Assembly: GCA_003445855.1 (NCBI GenBank)
Contig: DMCG01000215.1
Coordinates: 1-5,161, forward strand
Direction of reading: 5' to 3'
Length of the DNA stretch: 5,161 bases
Source: Spartobacteria bacterium
GTDB taxonomy: Bacteria; Verrucomicrobiota; Verrucomicrobiia; Chthoniobacterales; UBA10450
Under the pieces are notes generated by a model that was not told where the DNA came from, made no database searches, and saw only the letters and a program-made list of their open reading frames with translations. Shown one piece after another: positions 1 to 4,410 of this stretch (position 1 is its first letter; each line of letters opens with the position of its first letter). A program made the translations under genes and the position numbers.

Positions 1-1067
1 ATGATGTGGTTTTGGAATCCGAACAGCGCCGAAATGGTCCCAAAGGTCAGGCCGGGCGCCATCAGCAAGGTGGTGTAAGCAGCTTCGCGTCGGTTCATGT
101 AATGCAGTCGCGCCAGCGGCCAGACACCGATCGTTTTCGTCAGCATTTTTAGCAGGAGAAAACCTCCAACGATTGCGAATGCCGGCCAAAGCGCGGGCAG
201 CGACACAAAGAGACCGGCTTTGATGAAATAGAACGGTGTGAATATCGCGAAGGCGATGCTGCGCATTCGATGAACCAGCGTTTTGTCGCGAAGAAAAACG
301 CCCGCCACGACCAGGCCGACCAGGTAGGCTGGCAAGACCGCTTCGCTCTTGGCGGTCGTCGCCAAACCACCAAGAAAAAACAAAACGAAAAAGATGAATT
401 TCACTTCCGGTTCGCTCACCCGCGTCGCGCCAAGCCGGACGATGATCGACTTTGTCCACCTCGGCATAAACCAGAGCACGACACACATGACGGCCATGAA
501 CACGAGCAGCCAGATGTCGTAGTTCGCGAAAAGGGCGCCGAGCGCGAGAACGGTCCCGAAGTCAGTGATGAAGCAGGCCGCCAAAATCATTTTGCCCATC
601 GCGGTGTCGCTGAATCCGCCTTCGATCATCACCGCGTAAACCACCGCCACCGACGTCGTGGAAAGCGCGATGCCCGCGATCTGCGCTTGATGAAGCTCCC
701 AGCCCAGAATGAATTGCGCGAAGAGCCAAACCACCGCAAACGGAGCGGCGAATGAGATCACGCCGATAAGCGCGCTGGCGCGCAGATTAGTTTTCAGCGA
801 CCGCGGATCGATTTCCGCGCCGGCGAGAAACGTCAATACGCCGCTTCCGAGCAATGCGAGAAAGTTGATCCACTCGTTGCTCGCCTGCAGATGCAGAAAA
901 TTTCCCGCGAGAACGCCTACGAGAATCTCGATCAGTGCGACCGATATTCCCGCCCAGATCGAGACCAGGCTCGCGACAAGCGCCAATCCCATCCAAACCG
1001 CCGCGACAAACCAAATGTTTTGAAAGACTCCGTTCGAACCGAAACTGATCCAAATAGAATTGAGCAT
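1..1067 (-). CDS. Cation:proton antiporter, CPA2/Kef-NapA type (C-terminus cut by window edge)
   Basis: 355 residues are readable from ATG 1067-1065, and the frame is still open at base 1. The protein is almost wholly hydrophobic, with repeated membrane segments, and fits the sodium/proton exchanger family (PF00999). Family landmarks: ALSTTSVAVVYAV (about 134-146), the ion-binding helix FITDFGTVLALG (about 167-177) with Thr168-Asp169 where other CPA families have Asn-Asp or Asp-Asp, and FTPFYFIKAGLFVS (about 276-289), whose Lys283 sits where NapA-like proteins carry a functional lysine. It should exchange a monovalent cation for protons across the inner membrane. The start is secure: AGGAG lies 7 bases upstream of the ATG. 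The leader is a fluoride riboswitch, so expression is probably induced by fluoride, suggesting a role in pH or ion balance during fluoride stress or, less likely, in fluoride export itself. The ion is not determinable from sequence. No TrkA-N domain can be judged because the C-terminus is missing. Confidence 0.93.
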   Translation of the reverse strand, partial: MLNSIWISFGSNGVFQNIWFVAAVWMGLALVASLVSIWAGISVALIEILVGVLAGNFLHLQASNEWINFLALLGSGVLTFLAGAEIDPRSLKTNLRASALIGVISFAAPFAVVWLFAQFILGWELHQAQIAGIALSTTSVAVVYAVMIEGGFSDTAMGKMILAACFITDFGTVLALGALFANYDIWLLVFMAVMCVVLWFMPRWTKSIIVRLGATRVSEPEVKFIFFVLFFLGGLATTAKSEAVLPAYLVGLVVAGVFLRDKTLVHRMRSIAFAIFTPFYFIKAGLFVSLPALWPAFAIVGGFLLLKMLTKTIGVWPLARLHYMNRREAAYTTLLMAPGLTFGTISALFGFQNHI

Positions 1068-1108
1068 AATAAAACTCCTGTCCGCGCATTGCTGCGCTTA
1101 CAGGAGTC
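1068..1108 (-). promoter_or_regulatory. Riboswitch expression platform sequestering the antiporter Shine-Dalgarno
   Basis: On the minus strand GACTCCTGT (1108-1100) can pair with ACAGGAGTT (1081-1073), eight Watson-Crick pairs plus one G-U. This would bury the AGGAG at 1079-1075. A nested stem, GCGCA (1097-1093) with TGCGC (1088-1084), closed by a GCAA tetraloop, brings the two strands together. Five of the same bases (1107-1103) form the aptamer pseudoknot, so the two folds exclude each other. Fluoride binding should free the ribosome site and turn translation on. No U-tract follows the hairpin, so control looks translational rather than by attenuation. Confidence 0.8.
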
Positions 1109-1169
1109 ATTAGCTCTGAAACCGGTCAGGCGGTTTTCCCACTTTTGGGAAAGGCAAACTCCATTGCCC
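1098..1169 (-). ncRNA. Fluoride riboswitch aptamer (crcB motif)
   Basis: Read on the minus strand, 1168-1153 is GGCAATGGAGTTTGCC, close to the family's GGCGAUGGnGUUCGCC. P1 pairs GGCAA (1168-1164) with TTGCC (1157-1153). The other hallmark, GCTAATGACTCCTGT (1114-1100), matches the family's GCUGAUGACUCCUAC. The P1 loop GGAGT (1162-1158) pairs perfectly with ACTCC (1107-1103) to form the pseudoknot. P2 can be drawn from GC+CTGA (1131-1126) with TCAG+GC (1119-1116, 1114-1113), with A1115 bulged and a six-base loop. An additional hairpin, TTTCCC/GGGAAA, stands between P1 and P2. The element sits directly before a cation:proton antiporter gene. Family members bind fluoride with magnesium and turn on fluoride-resistance genes. 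The match was made by eye, not with a covariance model. Confidence 0.9.
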
Positions 1170-1264
1170 TGCTCGGAACGTATCGACATCCTTCCTGCGA
1201 ATCAACGAAAAGATTCAATGTCGCAACAAAGTTATGTGGACAGCGGCTCGGTCCCACAGGGTTA

Positions 1265-1291
1265 TAAGATCGACAATCACAAGATCGACAA
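1265..1291. repeat. 27-bp direct-repeat element, copy A
   Basis: Two AAGATCGACAA units (1266-1276 and 1281-1291) lie 15 bp apart in the spacer between the antiporter leader and the GNAT gene. The whole 27-bp block matches 4330-4356 at 25 of 27 positions. A single unit also occurs inside the GNAT gene at 1517-1527. No terminal inverted repeat or coding role is visible here, and I do not recognise a named family. Confidence 0.5.
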
Positions 1292-1297
1292 CAAAGA

Positions 1298-1825
1298 TTG
1301 CAACTGTTGGATACGACGCATCTGACACTCCTCCCGCATAAACCGAGGGATCTGCTCGCTTTGCTAAACGGAGCGGCTGAATACCAACAGTCTTCCGGCA
1401 TGCCTGTTGCCGAAGGCATCCGGGAGTTCTTGCTCGCAGCCTCGCCCGACTTTCTCGCGCAGCTGCAAACTGCGACTGCGCCCGATCCGTGGAACTTCGG
1501 TTTCGCCATCTTGCACAAGATCGACAATGTCGTGATCGGAATGTGTGGTTTCGCCGGCCCGCCGGATTCTGACCGCGTGGTGGAGATCGCTTACAGCATC
1601 GCGCCCGCTTACCAGGGCAAAGGTTACGCGACCGAAGCAGCAATGGCGCTCGTGAATTTTGCGTTTGGGAGCGGCCGTGCGACAACAGTTTGCGCGCACA
1701 CGCTTCCGCAAGTGAATGCTTCGACTTGCGTCCTCGAAAAATGCGGCTTCATGAAAACCGGCGAGATTACCGATTCCGAAAATAACTTGGTCTGGCGCTG
1801 GAGCACGAGCGCTCACCAAAATTGA
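1298..1825 (+). CDS. GNAT family N-acetyltransferase, RimJ/RimL-like
   Basis: A 175-residue single-domain protein resembling the RimJ/RimL-like GNATs (Acetyltransf_3), which transfer acetyl from acetyl-CoA to an amine. Visible parts: a first beta strand, LLDTTHLTLLPH (3-14); VVIGMCGF (78-85); VEIAYSIAPAYQGKGYATEA (95-114), whose Q-G-K-G-Y-A is the acetyl-CoA pyrophosphate-binding motif A; and PQVNASTCVLEKCGF (137-151), the N-x-x-S...LEK-GF motif of this subgroup. The substrate cannot be inferred. The start is uncertain: the frame opens after a TAA at 1265-1267, no ATG lies before codon 35, and the likely start is TTG 1298 (TTG 1307 also possible). No clear ribosome-binding site is seen. It is transcribed divergently from the antiporter, and a REP hairpin follows 20 bases after its stop. 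Cytoplasmic; no signal or membrane segment. Confidence 0.85.
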   Translation: MQLLDTTHLTLLPHKPRDLLALLNGAAEYQQSSGMPVAEGIREFLLAASPDFLAQLQTATAPDPWNFGFAILHKIDNVVIGMCGFAGPPDSDRVVEIAYSIAPAYQGKGYATEAAMALVNFAFGSGRATTVCAHTLPQVNASTCVLEKCGFMKTGEITDSENNLVWRWSTSAHQN

Positions 1826-1841
1826 AGGCACCATAGCTGTT

Positions 1842-1864
1842 GTAGGGCTGGCGCTCCGCCTGCC
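1842..1864 (+). repeat. REP-like hairpin 1 with GTAG foot
   Basis: GTAG (1842-1845) is followed at once by a hairpin: GGC, T-T mismatch, GGCG, loop CTC, CGCC, GCC (1846-1864). A GTAG foot beside an imperfect palindrome is the form recognised by RAYT transposases. It ends 10 bases before the transposase pseudogene ATG and lies 16 bases after the GNAT stop codon, so it may also form the 3' end structure of the GNAT transcript, although no U-tract follows. Confidence 0.75.
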
Positions 1865-1874
1865 AGACTTGTCG

Positions 1875-2318
1875 ATGATGGGCCACCCGCCGCGAATTCC
1901 TGTTTGGTTACGCTGGGAACAAGCGACCATTTATTTCGTAACAATCTGTGTAGCAGATCGCAAAGCCGTGTTGGCAAACGAGAAGGTAATTGATGCGCTA
2001 AAAAAACTGCCGCGGCCAAACTTGGAAATTGGAGGCTGCTCGCGGCGATTCTGATGCCTGATCATCTTCACGCGATCGTCGCACCCAAAAATCGTGAAGC
2101 TAAAGTCGGCAATTTTTCCGGAGCGCTCAAACGATGGATGCGAAAGGAACTCGATGCGTCGTGGAAATGGCAACCTGGTTGTTTCGATCGGCTATTGCGG
2201 TCGGATGAATCGCTGCACGAGAAATGGCTTTACGTCCGCGAAAACCCGGTGCGCGCGGGCCTCGTCAAGAATTGGCAAGTAATGGCCGTACCGAATCGGG
2301 TTCGACGACGCGGGATAA
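1875..2318 (+). pseudogene. REP-associated tyrosine transposase (RAYT, Y1 HUH family), two frame breaks
   Basis: Three frames must be joined to read one RAYT. Part 1, from ATG 1875 or 1878, gives PPRIPVWLRWEQATIYFVTI and runs to a TGA at 2052-2054. Part 2, entered near the A7 run 2000-2006, gives LGNWRLLAAILMPDHLHAI, with the metal-binding His-Leu-His at 2063-2071, then GALKRWMRKEL, WQPGCFDRLLRSDESLHEKW and LYVRENPVRAGLV, with the likely nucleophile Tyr at 2231-2233. Part 3, after a one-base shift near 2279-2283, ends WPYRIGFDDAG with TAA 2316-2318, the usual RAYT C-terminus. If unshifted, part 2 ends aberrantly at 2326. Intact members are single-strand DNA nucleases that process REP hairpins. 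Bracketing GTAG hairpins support the call. The first break alone could be a programmed -1 frameshift; two breaks make a decayed copy or sequencing indels more likely. Confidence 0.85.
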
Positions 2319-2322
2319 AATT

Positions 2323-2345
2323 GTAGGGCAACCGCATCGGTTGCC
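2323..2345 (+). repeat. REP-like hairpin 2 with GTAG foot
   Basis: GTAG (2323-2326) precedes a perfect 7-bp stem, GGCAACC (2327-2333) with GGTTGCC (2339-2345), and a five-base loop, GCATC. It starts four bases after the restored RAYT stop codon and is in the same orientation as hairpin 1, so the transposase lies between two direct REP copies that share the TTGTAGGGC prefix. Confidence 0.75.
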
Positions 2346-2373
2346 GGTTAATGAAATGAACGCTCGACGGTTC

Positions 2374-2396
2374 GGCAAGCGGAGCGCTTGCCCTAC
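2374..2396 (-). repeat. REP-like hairpin 3, inverted, with GTAG foot
   Basis: On the minus strand GTAG (2396-2393) is followed by a perfect 8-bp stem, GGCAAGCG with CGCTTGCC, and loop CTC (2392-2374). It shares GTTGTAGGGC and the GCGCTCCGC core with hairpin 1. With hairpin 2 it forms an inverted pair, resembling a bacterial interspersed mosaic element. It lies 27 bases downstream of the lptB stop and may also stabilise or end the lpt operon transcript, though no U-tract is seen. Confidence 0.75.
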
Positions 2397-2423
2397 AACG
2401 GCAGCTGAAATCATTGCCGATAC

Positions 2424-3209
2424 CTACATCTTGAAGCGTTCGCCGAGATAAAGCTGACGGCTGATCGGGTCGTTGATGAGAAAATCTTTGGTGCCTTCGC
2501 TCTCGACGCGGCCTTCGAAAATTAAATAGGCGCGATCGACGATCGACAAGGTTTCGCGCACGTTGTGGTCGGTGATCAAAATCGCCAACCCGGATTTGCG
2601 CAGGTTGACGATGATCTGCTGCACGTCGTAGACCGCGATGGGATCGACACCGCTGAATGGCTCGTCCAGCATGAGCAATTTCGGCTTTGTCACTAACGAA
2701 CGCGCAATCGTGAGTCGCCGTTTCTCGCCGCCGCTCAGGGTGAGGGCCTGGTTTTTCGCGATCCGCTCGATTCCGAATTGATGGAGCAACTGTTCGCAAC
2801 GCTGTCGGCGCTCGTGTTTCGACAACGACAGCGTCTCCAAAATTGCCATGATGTTTTGCTCAACCGTCAGTTTGCGAAAGATCGATTCCTCCTGCGGCAA
2901 ATAACCCATCCCGAGCCGCGCGCGTTTGTACATCGGATAATTCGTCACATCGGTGCCCGAAAAAATAACGCGGCCGCTGTTTGGCCTAACGAGTCCGACG
3001 ATCATGTAAAAGCTGGTCGTCTTGCCGGCGCCGTTCGGCCCGAGCAATCCCACGATCTCGCTGGCGCGCGCGTTGATGTTAACTCCGTTGACGACAGCCC
3101 GGCCGCCATAAATTTTCACCAGCTGGTCAGTCGAAAGGACATTGTCGATCTTCGCCGCGGGCGGCGCAGCCACTTCCGCACCCGCGGCAGATGTCGTTTG
3201 GCTCGTCAT
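2424..3209 (-). CDS. lptB: LPS export ABC transporter ATP-binding protein LptB
   Basis: A 261-residue ABC ATPase. Walker A GPNGAGKTT (57-65), Q-loop LPQEESIF with Gln106, signature LSGGEKRR (158-165), Walker B LLMLDEP (178-184), D-loop GVDP (187-190) and H-loop TDHNVRETL with His215 are all present, so the enzyme should be active. The sequence around LPQEESIFRKLTVEQNI and TDHNVRETL is typical of LptB rather than other ABC ATPases. In the family it dimerises under LptFG in the inner membrane and uses ATP to pull LPS out toward LptC. An Ala/Pro-rich N-terminal stretch of about 25 residues precedes the usual family start. Its ATG overlaps the lptA stop as ATGA, which fixes the start and implies coupled translation. 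It is last in the visible operon; no rpoN follows as it does in Proteobacteria. Confidence 0.95.
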   Translation of the reverse strand: MTSQTTSAAGAEVAAPPAAKIDNVLSTDQLVKIYGGRAVVNGVNINARASEIVGLLGPNGAGKTTSFYMIVGLVRPNSGRVIFSGTDVTNYPMYKRARLGMGYLPQEESIFRKLTVEQNIMAILETLSLSKHERRQRCEQLLHQFGIERIAKNQALTLSGGEKRRLTIARSLVTKPKLLMLDEPFSGVDPIAVYDVQQIIVNLRKSGLAILITDHNVRETLSIVDRAYLIFEGRVESEGTKDFLINDPISRQLYLGERFKM

Positions 3210-3853
3210 GGTTTGGGCGAAGGCGTGGGCTTCGTTTCTTCGTTCGGCTGCTGGCGAATCTCAGTGCGACTCGGCCCGTGCGTACTGAGCTGGCCATTCT
3301 GATTAATGACCATGACCGTGTCCGGACTGGTCGCCATATGCGTGTTTAACCCTTCCTGCACACGCGGCGTGCCGGTCAACTCCACGTCGCCGGTCGCCGC
3401 CGTGTATATGGCCCTATCCGAACGGCCGACCGAGCGGGTCGGTGGTCCGCCATTGGGATCGGGCCGGTCGCGCACGACCGCCACGTTGCCTTCTGAAATC
3501 GTTTTCTCCAGTTTCTGATTCTCGCCTTTGCTGATGTAAACGGTCAATTTGTCGGATTGAAGATTGAAACGCGGGTCGATCACCTTCACGTGACCGCTAA
3601 AGATGCCGATGCTTTTGTTCGAATCAAAAAATGCCTCGTCCGCATCAATTTCCGTCGTCGTCGGTTCATTGGACTGCATCTTATTGCTCGGACCGAGAAA
3701 TTTGTTGACGCCTGATTTATCTTCTTTTTCGGTCGCTGTCTTCTCGGCCTTCTTCGTGGGCGTGCCGGATTCCGCCGGCGAGACCGCCAGCTGCGCCCAC
3801 AATTGTGCGGTCATGCCACAGATCAGCACGGCCACCGCCACCAGCCTTTTCAT
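3206..3853 (-). CDS. lptA: LptA-like periplasmic LPS transport protein (OstA domain)
   Basis: 215 residues. Residues 1-20 form a Sec signal peptide (MKR, a hydrophobic core, then QLWA before Gln21). Residues 23-64 are a charged Lys/Glu/Thr-rich linker without obvious fold. From about 66 to 190 the OstA/LptA pattern appears: TEIDADEAFFDSNKSIGIFS, GHVKVIDPRFNLQSDKLTVY, then further G-D-V-E-L-TG and D-T-V-M-V strands, as in the beta-jellyroll that stacks into the periplasmic LPS bridge. The C-terminus is Pro/Thr-rich and probably flexible. The start overlaps the upstream lptC-like stop (ATGA), and GGGA lies just before the ATG. Adjacent lptB and the LptC-like gene support the role; sequence similarity to E. 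coli LptA is only at pattern level. Confidence 0.8.
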   Translation of the reverse strand: MKRLVAVAVLICGMTAQLWAQLAVSPAESGTPTKKAEKTATEKEDKSGVNKFLGPSNKMQSNEPTTTEIDADEAFFDSNKSIGIFSGHVKVIDPRFNLQSDKLTVYISKGENQKLEKTISEGNVAVVRDRPDPNGGPPTRSVGRSDRAIYTAATGDVELTGTPRVQEGLNTHMATSPDTVMVINQNGQLSTHGPSRTEIRQQPNEETKPTPSPKP

Positions 3854-4410
3854 TCCCTTTCTTTTCCCATGAGCTGCGATTGCTGCGTGATCACCATTTT
3901 CACATTGCCGATTAAGCGTCCGGTTCTCGTGTTCGTATCGAACTGCACCGAATCACCAGCGATGTTAAAATCGGCCCGTTTGATCGTCGCGCGCTCCCCC
4001 GAACTCAGTATCCGCGTTTTCAAATTGAGCACGGAAGTGTGCATGTCGATTGTTAGATCGGGACGATTGTCCGGCGTGTAAGTCATGATCTCAAGATCCT
4101 GGAAACCGACGTGTTCCTCATCAATTCGTCGCGCTGTTTTTGCTTCAAACTTTCCCCGCAGACGGCCATCGGTGCCGAAATCGGGCAGCACCAGGCCTTT
4201 GGCTTCGTGACCAATCGGAAGCGGAATATTAGTCAGACTTTGCTCACCCGGCGACCCACTCGATGTGGCGGCGGAAAGTTTGTTTTTCCTGCCGCCTTTT
4301 GCTTGGGCAAACGCCGGCCCCGTCGAGATTAAGATCGACAAGAACAAGATCGACAAGAGCGAAACGAACCAGCTCCAGTTTGCGGAGCGGCCGCTACGAG
4401 ACGGCAGCAT
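3850..4410 (-). CDS. lptC: LptC-like periplasmic LPS export protein
   Basis: 186 residues. The N-terminus has a basic stretch, then a long hydrophobic segment (about 14-30) ending PAFA before Gln36, which reads as a cleavable signal peptide; classical LptC instead keeps an N-terminal membrane anchor. The C-terminal half contains beta-strand repeats such as GRLRGKFEAKTAR, HVGFQDLEIMTYT, ERATIKRADFNIAGDSVQFD and TGRLIGNVKMVI, consistent with the LptC/OstA jellyroll. LptC receives LPS from LptB2FG and hands it to LptA. The name rests on this pattern plus position between kdsA and lptA; a second LptA-like subunit is the main alternative. Its ATG lies 17 bases inside kdsA in another frame, and its TGA overlaps the lptA ATG. 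The hydrophobic core (LLSILFLSILIS) is encoded by a copy of the 27-bp repeat. Confidence 0.65.
   Translation of the reverse strand: MLPSRSGRSANWSWFVSLLSILFLSILISTGPAFAQAKGGRKNKLSAATSSGSPGEQSLTNIPLPIGHEAKGLVLPDFGTDGRLRGKFEAKTARRIDEEHVGFQDLEIMTYTPDNRPDLTIDMHTSVLNLKTRILSSGERATIKRADFNIAGDSVQFDTNTRTGRLIGNVKMVITQQSQLMGKERE
4330..4356. repeat. 27-bp direct-repeat element, copy B
   Basis: Units AAGATCGACAA at 4331-4341 and 4346-4356, again 15 bp apart, match copy A (1265-1291) at 25 of 27 positions. Here the block lies inside the lptC-like gene and, read on the minus strand, encodes the LSIL repeats of the signal-peptide hydrophobic core. Confidence 0.5.

Noticed and set aside
270..755. 161-codon plus-strand ORF, rich in Arg, His and Asp
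   Set aside because: It lies antisense to the antiporter, has no recognisable domain, and its composition is that of a shadow frame of a GC-rich membrane protein gene.
1237..1268. Plus-strand TGGACA and TATAAG as a promoter for the GNAT gene
   Set aside because: The spacer is 20 bases, too long for a standard sigma-70 promoter, and no other support is visible.
1261..1291. Minus-strand promoter-like TATAAC (1266-1261) with TTGTCG (1291-1286) for the antiporter
   Set aside because: The spacer is 19 bases and the -35 match is poor; both boxes fall largely within the repeat element, so the match may be incidental.
1218..1325. Small plus-strand ORF of 35 codons starting MSQQSYVDSGSV and containing two KIDN repeats
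   Set aside because: No convincing Shine-Dalgarno; the KIDN repeats are just the 27-bp DNA repeat read in one frame, and it runs into the GNAT gene in another frame.
1364..1930. 188-codon minus-strand ORF across the GNAT gene and into the RAYT region
   Set aside because: Crosses a REP hairpin and two unrelated genes, and the opposite strand carries recognisable GNAT motifs.
2374..2396. Intrinsic terminator for the lpt operon
   Set aside because: The hairpin is strong but no U-tract follows on the minus strand; the GTAG foot and matching copies nearby fit a REP element better, though it could still affect the transcript end.
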